From Myxococcales bacterium (GTDB lineage Bacteria; Myxococcota_A; Polyangia; Palsa-1104; JAEUJZ01): a stretch of DNA of 64,000 bases. Numbering within the stretch: the stretch's first letter is position 1; each line of letters opens with the position of its first letter. The stretch is taken from assembly GCA_016794505.1 (NCBI GenBank), contig JAEUJZ010000014.1, forward strand, positions 1 to 64,000, written 5' to 3'. The notes beneath the pieces are model-generated. The model saw nothing but the letters and a program-made list of their open reading frames with translations, had not been told where the DNA came from and did no database searches. Below, piece by piece: positions 8,939-21,000 of this stretch. The position numbers were made by a program, and so were the translations under genes.

Positions 8939-10311
8939 CCGAGAGCCAATGCCGCCTGCGCGGCGCCACGCTGTACTTCGACTGCTTTGCCGGCATAGCC
9001 GGCGACATGACCCTGGCTGCCTTGCTGGATCTGGGCGTCCCCGAGTCCTTGGTCCGGCAGGCCCTGGGCCACCTGCCGCTGTCGCCGTATGAGCTGCGCA
9101 TCCACACCGTGCGCAAAGGCTCGCTCGTCGCCCGCAAGCTCGATGTTCTTCCGATTTCTCCGTCTGAAGATTCCTCCCATGATCATTCCCATGATCATTC
9201 CCATGATCATTCCCATGATCATTCCCATGATCATTCCCACGATCATTCCCATGATCATTCCCATGATCATTCCCACGATCATTCCCATGATCATTCCCAT
9301 GATCATTCCCATTCCTATTTCCCCCGCCATTCTCACGTTCACTATTCGCAGATTCGCTCGCTGATCGAGCAGGCGGGAACGCGGGGTCTGTCGGCGGATA
9401 TCGTCGCTCGGGCGCTGTCGATGTTCGATCGCCTGGCTGCCGTGGAAGCCGCTCTGCACGGCGTCGAGCTTGGCGAGGTCGCGTTTCACGAAGTCGGCGC
9501 TCTCGACAGCATCGTCGACATCGTCGGCGTGGCCGCTGCGCTTTCGTACCTTGCCCCGCGCCGCATCGTCTGCCGTCCGGTTGTCTTGGGCAGCGGCAGC
9601 GTGTACACGGCCCATGGCCTGCTGCCGGTGCCCGCGCCAGCCACACTGGCTCTTTTGCGCGATGTCCCCGTCGAGTCAGGCGGCCCGCCGCACGAGCTTA
9701 CGACGCCGACCGGTGCCGTGATCGTGGCGGCAAATGTCGAATCGTACGGTCCGCTGCCGAAGCTGCGCGTGCTCGCAGTGGGCCATGGCGCAGGGACGCG
9801 CGAGCTCGCCGATCGGCCCAACCTTTTGCGCGTGATCGCCGGCCGCGAAGAGACCGCAGCCGAGTCAGACGATGCGTGCGTCGTTCTGGAAGCCAACCTT
9901 GACGACATGAACCCGCAGCTCTATGGCCCGCTGATCGAGGGCCTGCTGAAAGACGGAGCCCGTGATGCCTGGCTGGTGCCGGTGCAGATGAAAAAGGGGC
10001 GCCCCGGCATCGTGCTGTCCGTGCTCTGCGATGCCGTTCGCCAGGCCGAGCTGACCACGCGAGTCCTGCGCGAGACAACCAGCCTGGGCGTGCGCAGCCA
10101 CACCGTGCAGCGCCACACGCTGCGCCGCGAGCTGCTGACGGTTCACACCGAGTTTGGCGACATCCCGATCAAGATCGGCCGCGATCCGCAGAGTGGCGCG
10201 ATCTGGAATGCCGCGCCCGAGTTTTCGGTCTGCGTCGAGAGCGCCCAGCGGCATGGCGTTCCGATCAAGCAGGTCTTGGCTGCGGCGCTGGCTGCCTATC
10301 ACCGCGACTGA
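8935..10311 (+). CDS. larC: Nickel insertion protein LarC with (HDHS)11 metal-binding repeat
   Basis: LarC inserts nickel into the pincer nucleotide, consuming CTP. The 458 residues start with LYFDCFAGIAGDMTLAALLDLG, the LarC hallmark, and continue through GEVAFHEVGALDSIVDIVG and the C-terminal LEANLDDMNPQLYG with a KKGRPG segment, in one uninterrupted frame (in lactobacilli larC is split by a frameshift). Residues ~82-125 are eleven exact HDHS tetrapeptides followed by more His, an extreme form of the His-rich stretch common in LarC and presumably a nickel store or buffer. The ATG overlaps the larB stop. The receptor gene follows after seven bases. Confidence 0.94.
   Translation: MTESQCRLRGATLYFDCFAGIAGDMTLAALLDLGVPESLVRQALGHLPLSPYELRIHTVRKGSLVARKLDVLPISPSEDSSHDHSHDHSHDHSHDHSHDHSHDHSHDHSHDHSHDHSHDHSHDHSHSYFPRHSHVHYSQIRSLIEQAGTRGLSADIVARALSMFDRLAAVEAALHGVELGEVAFHEVGALDSIVDIVGVAAALSYLAPRRIVCRPVVLGSGSVYTAHGLLPVPAPATLALLRDVPVESGGPPHELTTPTGAVIVAANVESYGPLPKLRVLAVGHGAGTRELADRPNLLRVIAGREETAAESDDACVVLEANLDDMNPQLYGPLIEGLLKDGARDAWLVPVQMKKGRPGIVLSVLCDAVRQAELTTRVLRETTSLGVRSHTVQRHTLRRELLTVHTEFGDIPIKIGRDPQSGAIWNAAPEFSVCVESAQRHGVPIKQVLAAALAAYHRD
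9178..9309 (+). repeat. larC: 12-bp minisatellite encoding (HDHS)11 inside larC
   Basis: Eleven head-to-tail copies of CATGATCATTCC occur; two of them begin CAC instead of CAT and no other difference is seen. Every unit holds the palindrome TGATCA. The near-identity at DNA level means recent or ongoing expansion by slippage, in frame because the unit is 12 bp. Confidence 0.97.
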
Positions 10312-10318
10312 GGCCCCC

Positions 10319-12901
10319 ATGTCTGCGTCTGCCCGTCATCGTTCGCCCCGTCCTGATCCAGCGGCTGGTGGCTGTGCGGCCCATCGCGTGGGGCCGAGGG
10401 CGCGGTGGCCGCTTGTGACCGCGGTGTCGTGGCTGACGCTGTGGTGCGCGGGGGTCGTGCGCGCCGATGAACCAGCGGCCGAAACGGCGGTATCTGCGGT
10501 CCCTGTGCCGGATCCCGCGGTGCCGCCAAGCCCCCACACCGAAGGCGCGGCGAGCCCGGCGTTGCCGTCGCATGCTGCGCCGGACTCAGCGGTTGCAGCG
10601 GCGACTCACTGCCTGCTTGTGGGAACCGTCGTGCAGCAAGGCACCCGCGATCCGCTGCCCGGCCTGCGCGTCGTCGCGCTGCAAAACGAACGCGAGATCC
10701 TATCGACCCGGACGGATGAAGAGGGCCGCTTTCAGCTGGCGGCTCTGCCCACGGGGCGCGTGCGCATTCGCATCTCCGGCACGCAGGTTCGCCCGACGGA
10801 AGTCAGCGAGGATCTGCGCCCCGGCCGGCTGCAGGTGGTCTATTACGTGCCGGAACGCAAAGAGCGCTTTGAATCGATCGTGCGAGCGCAGGCTGTGCGA
10901 CGCGAGGTCATTGCGACGACGCTGACCAGCCAAGATGTACGCCGCATTGCCGGCAACCAAAACGATCCGATCCGCGCCGTGCAGAACCTGCCAGGGGTGG
11001 CGCGGGCTCCGTTTGGCATCGGGCAGATCATCGTCTGGGGCTCGGCGCCGGCCGACACGCGGGCCTATGCCGATGGCGTGCTGATTCCGCGCGTGTATCA
11101 CTTCGGTGGCCTGCGCTCGACGATCAGCGCCGAGTTTGTGTCCGAGCTGAACTTTCGTCCCGGCGGGTATGGCGCGGACTATGGTCGCGGGCTCGGCGGG
11201 GTGATCGAAGTCAGCACGCGCCCACCCAAGTCGGATCGCTTCCACGGCTCGGTCACGCTGGATCTGATCGACGGCGCGGTCACGGTCGAAGGCCCGATTC
11301 ACAAGCGGCTGCATGTCGCGGCGGCGGCGCGCATCAGCTGGATCTCGGCGTTCTTGCCCCTCTTTAACCGCAGCAAGACCCAGCTATCGCCGTTTTATTG
11401 GGACTATCAACTGGCGCTGCGCTATCAGGCCTCGCCGCGCGATGATCTGGACCTGTTGATCTTTGGCGCCACCAGCGACGTCACAGCCCGCGTCGAGGAT
11501 CCCGATCCCAACTCGCGCGTCGATATCTATAGCAAGTCGTACTTTGGTCGCGCCCGGCTGCGCTGGACGCGGCGGATCAGCAAGGACACCACGCTGTGGA
11601 TCATGCCGTCGATCGGCGGCGATACGTTCACGCTCGATACCGGCGAGCCGGGTCTGGGCGGTTCACCGATTCGGCTGAAGGTGCGGCAGCTTGGATACAA
11701 CCTGCGGGCCGAGCTGAAACAGAAGCTGCTCTCGGGCCCGTCGCTTGGCGTCGACTATTCGGCGGGCCTGGATGTTGAAGGCAGCTATGCCCAGGTCGAG
11801 ACGCTGGCGCCGCTGGGGCCGGTGGGCGGCGATGCCCAAGGCATTCCCGTCGGCGGCGGCGACACGGTGCGCGATGCCGGTCGCAGCGAGTCGGGGTTTC
11901 TGGGCGACAGCTTCTTTACCGATGGCTCGGGTGCGTCGCTGCGCGAGGTCTTGAACTATCACCTGCTGTCGGCGGCGCCGTACCTGATCACGAACTTCTG
12001 GTTTGCTGAAGGCCGCGTGCAGATCTCGCCGCAGCTTCGCGTGTCGCTGGATCGCATCGAGCTTGCGAACGAGGCCCATACCGGCGAGCCCCCTGCGCCG
12101 CGCACCTTGATCTTTCCCGAGCCACGCGTGCTGGTGCGGGCTGCGCTGTTGCGCGATCGCCTGTGGCTGGTCGGCGGGCTGGGCCTGTATCACCAAGCGC
12201 CGCAGGGAGCCGAGCTATCGCCGCGCTTTGGCAATCCCAGCTTGGCCTGGCAGGTCAGCACCACATACATCCTGGGCACCGAAGTCGTGCTGCCGCGCGG
12301 CCTGCGCATCGAGGCCCAAGGCTTTTACAAAGACCTGCGCAGCCTGGTCGTCACCGATCCGCGAACGCTGTACAGCAACGATGGCTTGGGTCGAGCGTAC
12401 GGCGGGCAGATCCTGATACGGCAGCCTCTTTGGCATGGCCTGACCGGGTGGCTGGCGTACACGCTATCCAGAAGCGAGCGCCGCGATCATCCCGAGGATC
12501 CGTGGCGCCTGTTCCGCTTCGATCAGACGCACATCCTGACGCTGGTGGCCAGCTACGACCTGCCGTGGGGCCTGTCGGCCAGCCTGCGCTTCCGCTATGG
12601 CTCGGGCAATCCAACGACCCAGGTAGTCGGCGGGCTGCGCGATCTGCACTATCAAAGCTACTCGGCGATTTCCGGCGAGCCGCTCGCGTATCGCCTGCCG
12701 GACTTTCACCAGCTGGATCTGCGCGTCGACAAGACGTTTACGCTTAAGCGCTTCCGGCTCGGCTTGTATCTGGAAGTGCTCAACGTCTACAACCGCCGCA
12801 ACGCCGAAAACCTCGTCTATGGCGGTCGTCAGCTCTACCAAGAGGGGCGCATCACCGGACTGCCGATCTTCCCCAACCTGGGCCTGCGCGCCGACTACTA
12901 G
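10319..12901 (+). CDS. TonB-dependent outer-membrane receptor
   Basis: The 860 residues begin with a long signal sequence (WPLVTAVSWLTLWCAGVVRA) and a Pro/Ala-rich stretch. A carboxypeptidase-regulatory-like beta domain follows at ~100-175 (GTVVQQGTRDPLPGLRVVAL, TDEEGRFQLAALPTG), then a plug domain at ~190-290 (NDPIRAVQNLPGVARAPFG, FRPGGYGADYGRGLGGVIEV) and a 22-strand-type barrel ending in an aromatic residue (LGLRADY). It would import a substrate across the outer membrane using TonB. It begins seven bases after larC, which suggests, but does not prove, a link to nickel or another metal chelate. The start ATG 10319 is preferred over upstream codons inside larC. Its stop lies in a CTAG shared with ndk. 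Confidence 0.85.
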   Translation: MSASARHRSPRPDPAAGGCAAHRVGPRARWPLVTAVSWLTLWCAGVVRADEPAAETAVSAVPVPDPAVPPSPHTEGAASPALPSHAAPDSAVAAATHCLLVGTVVQQGTRDPLPGLRVVALQNEREILSTRTDEEGRFQLAALPTGRVRIRISGTQVRPTEVSEDLRPGRLQVVYYVPERKERFESIVRAQAVRREVIATTLTSQDVRRIAGNQNDPIRAVQNLPGVARAPFGIGQIIVWGSAPADTRAYADGVLIPRVYHFGGLRSTISAEFVSELNFRPGGYGADYGRGLGGVIEVSTRPPKSDRFHGSVTLDLIDGAVTVEGPIHKRLHVAAAARISWISAFLPLFNRSKTQLSPFYWDYQLALRYQASPRDDLDLLIFGATSDVTARVEDPDPNSRVDIYSKSYFGRARLRWTRRISKDTTLWIMPSIGGDTFTLDTGEPGLGGSPIRLKVRQLGYNLRAELKQKLLSGPSLGVDYSAGLDVEGSYAQVETLAPLGPVGGDAQGIPVGGGDTVRDAGRSESGFLGDSFFTDGSGASLREVLNYHLLSAAPYLITNFWFAEGRVQISPQLRVSLDRIELANEAHTGEPPAPRTLIFPEPRVLVRAALLRDRLWLVGGLGLYHQAPQGAELSPRFGNPSLAWQVSTTYILGTEVVLPRGLRIEAQGFYKDLRSLVVTDPRTLYSNDGLGRAYGGQILIRQPLWHGLTGWLAYTLSRSERRDHPEDPWRLFRFDQTHILTLVASYDLPWGLSASLRFRYGSGNPTTQVVGGLRDLHYQSYSAISGEPLAYRLPDFHQLDLRVDKTFTLKRFRLGLYLEVLNVYNRRNAENLVYGGRQLYQEGRITGLPIFPNLGLRADY

Positions 12902-13341
12902 CCCGAGACTGGCACGCCCAGGTGGGCTAGCTCTTGCGTCGAAAAGAAGAACGCGATCTCTTTGCGCGCGTTCTCGGGCGAGTCGCTGCCGTGGACGGCG
13001 TTGCGCTCGATGTTCTCGCCGAACTTGGCGCGCAGCGTGCCGGGCGCGGCCTTGGTGCTGTCGGTCGAGCCCATGACCTCGCGATACTTGGTCACGGCGT
13101 CTTCGCCTTCGAGCACCATCGCGACGATCGGCCCCGATGACATGAACTCGGTCAGCTGGCCAAAGAACTTGCGCTCTTTGTGGACGGCGTAAAACACCTG
13201 GGCCATCTCTTTGGTCAGCTTGGTCAGACGGAACGCGACCGGCTTCAGGCCGCTTGCGGCCAGGTCGGCCAGGATGTGGAACTGATGGCCCTTCTGGACC
13301 GCATCGGGCTTGATCATTCCCAAGGTGTACTCAATCGCCAT
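12898..13341 (-). CDS. ndk: Nucleoside diphosphate kinase
   Basis: Ndk transfers the gamma phosphate of ATP to nucleoside diphosphates. The 147 residues are the usual length, with [11 protein letters not shown] at the N-terminus and the active site [12 protein letters not shown], where His is the phosphorylated residue. The start is ATG 13341, preceded on the minus strand by AAGGAGA with a five-base spacer. Its TAG stop is the bottom strand of the same CTAG palindrome that ends the receptor gene from the other side. Confidence 0.97.
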   Translation of the reverse strand: MAIEYTLGMIKPDAVQKGHQFHILADLAASGLKPVAFRLTKLTKEMAQVFYAVHKERKFFGQLTEFMSSGPIVAMVLEGEDAVTKYREVMGSTDSTKAAPGTLRAKFGENIERNAVHGSDSPENARKEIAFFFSTQELAHLGVPVSG

Positions 13342-13502
13342 GGCTGTCTCCTTGTATCGCGGGATGGATGCGTTGAAACGTGACGGTGGCGCATCATGCC
13401 AGGTTCCGTCTGTCGATCAAGAGTCCTGCGACCCTGGCGCGCAGCCCGTTTCTGCCCACGCCTCACGTCGCGCGCATGAAACGCGGGCCGTGGGCATGGA
13501 CG

Positions 13503-15902
13503 CTAGCGGGCCGTGGCTTGGCGCGGCGATTCTTTGCCACGCTCGCCGCGCAGCACGGCAAGAGCCGTCGAAAGCAGGCCCTTTTTTTCAAATCGCTCGC
13601 TGCACAGTGCCAGCGGGACTTGATATGGCCCGGCGCGACAGATGACGTACGGCTCGATATCGGCCAGCGAGGCCTCGCCGATGCGCTCGAAGTGACCGTC
13701 CTTGGCGACCGCCACGGCGGCGATGCTGCGTCGCTCGGCCTTGGCGCCGTCGCCCGCGCTGTCGGGCAAGAGCTGCAGCCACAGCCGCAGGCCGGCGGGT
13801 TTGCGCTCGGCCAAGCTCAGCGTTCCCGGCGCGCTTCCGACGATGCGCAGCACGGCTTGGGGCGTCGTAAGGACCGCGGTCTGCGATCCGGCACTCGGCG
13901 CGTTCTGCGTATTTGGCGACGGGGAATCGACTCGCCGCAGCGCCGCGCTATCCAGCGCGAGCAGCACCTGACTGCCATCCTTGCGCTCGATGCGCAGCTC
14001 GGCGCCTTGCTGCTTGAGCGCGACCAGCGCGAGGGGCACCGACGGGCTGTACGTCTGCTCGGCGGCCGGCAGAGCATATACGCGCAGGGAACCGTCGACA
14101 TCCAAGGTCACCAGGCGACCGTCTTGCAGGATCTCGGCATTTTCGCTGGGCCGTGGCGGCTCGGGCGACGCAGGCAGGCGCATCGGCAGCGCTGTACCGC
14201 GCCCTTTCACGTCGAGCACAAGGGGCCCCATGCTGCCGAAAAAGGCAAAGCGCCCATCGCCGCTTACCGCAAGTGGACCGAAGCGCGCATCGGCTTGCTG
14301 CCACAGGGTCGGCGCCGAAAAACAGCGCAGCGACGGCCCGCGCTCGATGGCCTGCCCGGCCGACAGCACGCACACCGTGCCGTCTGGCTCATGCATGGCG
14401 GCGCCGGTCGTCTCTGCGCCGTGGGCAGCGCGATGCACAGCGGCTGCGGTCCAGAATGCGCCCCCCTGATCCAGAGGCAGGATCGACAGTGGATACGGAA
14501 GACTGCGATGTCCTCGACCCAATGGTACATAGGACGCCCCGCCCGACTCTGAGGCATCGCCGAGGCGAACGATCTCGACGCTGCGCGCCGCGGGGCGGTC
14601 GCCATGGACAGGGCCTGGGAGGCGATGGGAAAGGACCGCTAGGCCCGCCTCTGAGAGCAGAGACAGCAAGAGCGGCTGCAAAAGCGGCTTGGGCAGCGCG
14701 ATCGGCCGAGCCAAGCGATGCTCGACGAGGTCCCACAGACACGCGAGCGCTGGGCTGGCCAGGGTCAGGGCAAAGTGACGCTCGGGCGAGAGCAGCCAGG
14801 GGCGGCCTTCCGACGACAGACGCTTCGTCCAGCAGGCCTGCCGCGCCAAGACGCTCTTTCCAGCCGGCGCCGCGCCGCTTGTCCGACGGGCTGTTCCAAC
14901 CGCTGGATCCGGGCTGGGCGGCGACTTGTTCGCGGCGCTGTTCGTCGAGTCATCCCGGCCGGGCTGGGGCCATTCCATGCCGCTTTCGCCATCGAAGAAG
15001 CGCGGCGTGCCGCCCAAAGGCAGGATCGCGATCGTGCCGTCGGAACGACTGGTGTACTCGATCGGCTCGGCGGGTAGGCTGATCTCGCTGCGTCGGCTGC
15101 CGCGCTCGCTTTCGAACACCTGCAGGCGCAGCAGCGGACAGGCCGGCCCCGAGCGCTCGCCGCAGTCCAGGGCCAGCAGGCGCCGGCTGTCTGGGGTGAA
15201 GGCGAATAGCTCGGCGTGCCGCCTCTCGCCAAGCGCCAGAAAGTCCAGGCTCAGCGGTAGCTCAAGAACCTGGGTCCCTGTGGGAAGCGAGAACAAGCGC
15301 AGACTCTGATCGTCGGCAAAGGTCGCGACATAGCGCCCGCTGGCACTGACCTTGATCTGGCGAATGGTGGCGGAATGGCTGGCCAGTCGCAGCAGGCGAT
15401 AGCCGCTTCGCAGATCAATGGCCGACAGCAAGCCGCCGTGCGCCACCGCGAGCACGCTGCCGTTGGCCGCAAAGTCACTCAGAAGCTCTGCGCGCGAGGT
15501 CGTCTCGTCGGCCGCCAAGTCAGCCGCTGCGTCGAGCAAGCCGGCCGCAGGCTGGATCGCAAGCGTCGTCCCCAGCTTGGCCAAGGCCATCCCGATCAAG
15601 CGACGCGCGCTGGCCAGATCCCCCTCGCGCGTGGCGCGATCGGCGGCCCACACCATCACATCAGGCGGCGCATCGAGCGTGGAAGAACGCCCTTCACCCT
15701 CGGAAGGCCCGCTATGGCCCTGCGCATCCTCGGGTTGCGGCGCGCCCACTTCCGCCGTTTTCACAGACGCATCTGGGGCCGCGCTGGGCGGCGCTGGGCC
15801 ACGGCACGCCACGCCCAACATCAGGACAAGAAACGGCAGCCAGCGACGAAACCATCTCCGTCGTTTCTGAGCGAGTCGCCGATCCGCGCACGCGCCACAC
15901 AC
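13503..15902 (-). CDS. Lipoprotein with WD40-like beta-propeller repeats
   Basis: The protein has 799 residues from GTG 15902. The N-terminus is a lipoprotein signal (RRWFRRWLPFLVLMLGVAC). Residues ~40-100 are Pro/Ser/Glu-rich, and the rest carries weak WD40-like blades, e.g. IRQIKVSASGRYVATFADDQ and LRLFSLPTGTQVLELPL, and RFAFFGSMGPLVLDVKG. No enzymatic motif is visible; such propellers are scaffolds. I chose GTG 15902 over an in-frame ATG at 15974 because a TACTAT box sits exactly six bases upstream and the longer form would put 24 unrelated residues before the signal peptide. It is divergent from thiC. Function unknown. Confidence 0.72.
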   Translation of the reverse strand: MCGACADRRLAQKRRRWFRRWLPFLVLMLGVACRGPAPPSAAPDASVKTAEVGAPQPEDAQGHSGPSEGEGRSSTLDAPPDVMVWAADRATREGDLASARRLIGMALAKLGTTLAIQPAAGLLDAAADLAADETTSRAELLSDFAANGSVLAVAHGGLLSAIDLRSGYRLLRLASHSATIRQIKVSASGRYVATFADDQSLRLFSLPTGTQVLELPLSLDFLALGERRHAELFAFTPDSRRLLALDCGERSGPACPLLRLQVFESERGSRRSEISLPAEPIEYTSRSDGTIAILPLGGTPRFFDGESGMEWPQPGRDDSTNSAANKSPPSPDPAVGTARRTSGAAPAGKSVLARQACWTKRLSSEGRPWLLSPERHFALTLASPALACLWDLVEHRLARPIALPKPLLQPLLLSLLSEAGLAVLSHRLPGPVHGDRPAARSVEIVRLGDASESGGASYVPLGRGHRSLPYPLSILPLDQGGAFWTAAAVHRAAHGAETTGAAMHEPDGTVCVLSAGQAIERGPSLRCFSAPTLWQQADARFGPLAVSGDGRFAFFGSMGPLVLDVKGRGTALPMRLPASPEPPRPSENAEILQDGRLVTLDVDGSLRVYALPAAEQTYSPSVPLALVALKQQGAELRIERKDGSQVLLALDSAALRRVDSPSPNTQNAPSAGSQTAVLTTPQAVLRIVGSAPGTLSLAERKPAGLRLWLQLLPDSAGDGAKAERRSIAAVAVAKDGHFERIGEASLADIEPYVICRAGPYQVPLALCSERFEKKGLLSTALAVLRGERGKESPRQATAR

Positions 15903-15908
15903 CGATCC

Positions 15909-15914
15909 ATAGTA
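15909..15914 (-). promoter_or_regulatory. -10 box directly upstream of the WD40-like lipoprotein start (leaderless type)
   Basis: TACTAT on the minus strand is followed by six bases and GTG 15902. It matches the TATAAT consensus at four of six positions, including the key positions 1, 2 and 6, and leaves no space for a Shine-Dalgarno. Confidence 0.55.
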
Positions 15915-16031
15915 AGCTGCGCGGCCGATCGGATGAGCTCTTTCTCGTCCGAGATTCCACACGTAGCTTCCCACAACCCTCCGGGCGGGCTCTGCCTGCC
16001 AGCCGCAGTCGTTGTCCCGCCCCAGCCCTGA

Positions 16032-17885
<1,854 letters not shown>

Positions 17886-17887
17886 GG

Positions 17888-17909
17888 CGGCGCCCAGACG
17901 CGCCGTTTT
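17888..17909 (+). terminator. Intrinsic terminator after thiC
   Basis: A perfect six-base GC stem (CGGCGC / GCGCCG) with loop CCAGAC is followed at once by TTTT, two bases after the thiC stop. The T run is short but the placement is right. Confidence 0.7.
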
Positions 17910-18084
17910 CCCGCCGGGTGGCTCGTCGGCCGATGTACGCGAACCTGCTCAATCGGACGCGGCGAGGTTTGCCGCCAGCCCTTCCTCCGTCTGTGGTACG
18001 GTGCATTGTCAGGCCGTGTTTCGAGGCAGGCGCTGGCTTCCTTGCGTCGCCCCGTTGGGCTGATCCGCCAAACCACTTGCCCGC

Positions 18085-21000
18085 ATGAATCCCTCGCGTG
18101 TCCATATCACCAACCCTGCCGACGGCGGGTTCTTCTATTGGCTGTTTAAGTACACGCTGTTTTCAATCGCGGGCATCGCGCTCTTGTTCGTGCATGTCCT
18201 CGTCGGGCTTTACATCTATTTTGCGCGCAGCGTGCCGACGGTGCCGGATCTGGCGACCTATGCCCAGCGAGCGCCGGGCATCACCAGCGTCCATGCCGGC
18301 GACAACACCCTACTAGCCGAGCTGGCCAGCGAGCGCCGCGAAGTGGTGCCCCTGGATCGCATTCCCCAGACGCTGATCGATGCGGTGATCGCGACCGAAG
18401 ATCGGCGCTTTTACGAGCACCGCGGCCTGGATGTGCGCGGCCTGGTGCGCGCCCTACGCGAGAACCTGCGTCACGGCCGCATCTCGCAGGGCGGCTCGAC
18501 GATCACGCAGCAGGTGGCCAAGTCCTTCCTGTCGCCCGAGCGATCGTTTACGCGCAAGATCCGCGAAGCGATCCTCGCTCGCCGACTGGAAGCGCGTTTT
18601 TCCAAGCGCGAGATCCTGGCCCTGTACCTGAACCATATCTTTCTGGGCCACGGCAGCTTCGGGGTCCAGGCAGCGGCCAAGCGCTATTTCGATAAGAACG
18701 TCTGGGAGCTTGGCCTGCCTGAGCTGGCTCTGCTCGCCGGGCTGGGCAAGGCACCGACGCGATACTCGCCGATTGAGCACCCGCTAATGGCGCAAGCCCG
18801 ACGCGACAAAGTGCTGCGCAACATGGTCGAGGTGGGCTTGATCCAAGCGGCCCAGGCGGAAGCGCTGTACGGCACGCGCATCGCGCTGAAGCCACGCCGT
18901 GACACCTCGCGCGATATCTCGCCGTACTTCGTCGACTATGTGCGCCGCGATCTGCTCAAGCAGTTCGGCCCCCAGGCCGTGTACGAAGGCGGCTATCGCA
19001 TCGAGACCACGGTCCTGCCACACCTGGACGTGCTGGCCGCTGACAACGTCGATCACGCGACGCGCCAGATCGACAAGCGCCAAGGCTATCGCGGGCCCGA
19101 AGCGCGCCTGGACCCCGACGCGCAGAAGCTGTTTTTGGCCCGCGCCACGGCTCGCTATGCCGGGCCGCTGCAAGAAAACACGCTGTACCTGGGTTTGGTG
19201 ACGGCGGTGCGCAGCGGCGGTGCGACGGTACAAGTTGGGCAGCACATGCTCGAACTGCCGGTGCTGAACATGCTGTGGGCCTCGCGCTATACGGCGGGCG
19301 ATCCCACCAACGATCGCTTCATTCGCTCAGCGACCGAGGCGCTGCGACCCGGTGACGTGATCTGGGTCAAGCTTTCCCACCGCAGCCACATCGCCAAGTT
19401 CAGCGAGTTCAACTATGTGCCGCTTACCACCAAGCCTTTAGAGACCGGCGACGCCGTGGCGCGTGCCGGGGGCAAGCCCAGCGAAGGCAGCGAAGTGCGC
19501 GGCAAGTTCACAAGCGGAACCATGGCCCAGGCTGCACCGACCAGCAAGCCGCCCGTGGTCGTCGCCGCGGCCAAGCCGGCCAGCCCTGCCCCAGCCGCTG
19601 CCAGCGTTGCGGATCCCAGCCGTCGCTCGGCCAGTCCTTCACGCACGCGCGGCAGCAAGGGGATGGGCAGTCGCACGGGCTCGCGCGGTACTCCCACCGC
19701 ATCGCGCGGGACACGCGGCAGCAGCCGACGCAACCCAGCCAGCGGCAGCCCGACGCCCGCCACGGCGCCAGCGCAAGACAGCAGCGCGCAGCAAATGGCG
19801 CAGCGCGACAGCGGCCCGCCCGCCGGCATGCGCTTTGTCCCCGGCACGGGTGTACAGGTGATCATCGACGGTGGCGGCGTACGCCTCGCGGCCCAGCCGC
19901 CCGCCCCTGGCAAGCGCATCGAGGTCGGCGAAGCCGTGTGGATTCCCGAGCAGGTGCGAAAGCCGTTGCCGCAGCAGCTAAAAGAGGTCGTGCTTGAGCA
20001 AGCCCCGCGGCCTCAGGGCGCGATCTATAGCTTCGACCTGCACACCGGTTACATCTTGTCGATGGCCGGTGGCAGCGACTACGACCGCTCGGAATTCAAC
20101 CGCGCGGTACAGGCGTGCCGGCAGCCGGGCAGCGCTTACAAGCCGGTGTATTACTCGCTGGCTCTCGACCGCGGCTATAGCTATGACACGCTGTGGAACG
20201 ACCGCGTGCGCACCGAAGTCGATCCCGTGACGGGGGAAGAGTGGATTCCGCAGAACATCGACGGCACCTACGGTCAGACGGTGAACCTAGAGCGGGCGCT
20301 GGTCTGGTCCAAGAATCCGCCGGCCCTTGAGATCTTTAAGACGCTGGGCAAAAAAGATGTGGCGGCGTGGGCGCGACGCTTGGGCTTTACAACGCCCATT
20401 CATGCCGACGATGCGCTGGCCTTGGGCGCGTCCTGTGTTCGCATCGACGAGATCTCGCGGGCCTTCGCGCTGTTTGCCACAGGCGGTCGCCCCGTCGAGT
20501 CGGTGAGCATCAAGCGCGTCTTTGATCGATCTGGCCGCGTGCTGTACGACGCCAGCGCCTGGGATGATCCGCTGCTGGATGGCCCCAGTCGCTTGGATCG
20601 CTTGGTGGCCACCGCCGGCAGGATGCGGCGACCGGTGATCGCGCCGCGCACGGCATACCTGATGGACACGCTGTTGCGTCGCGTCGTCAGCCAAGGCCAC
20701 AGCAAGCCGATCCGCGATGCCAAGCTGATCGCCGCCGGCAAGACCGGCACATCAAGCCGCACGTCCGATGTCTGGTTCGTCGGGCATACCTCGCGCTGGA
20801 TGACTACGGCGTGGGTGGGCGATGACACGTACGAACGGCAGCTTGGGTACACCGATGCGTCGTTCACCATCAGCGTGCCGATGTGGACGCGCTATATGTA
20901 CGCCGCCAACCGGGAAGCTGCGCTGGCCGAGGTGCCCGTCGAAAAACCGGCTGCAGTGAAGCCCAACGATCGCGGCGGGCCGCTCTTGCCGGGCTTCCCG

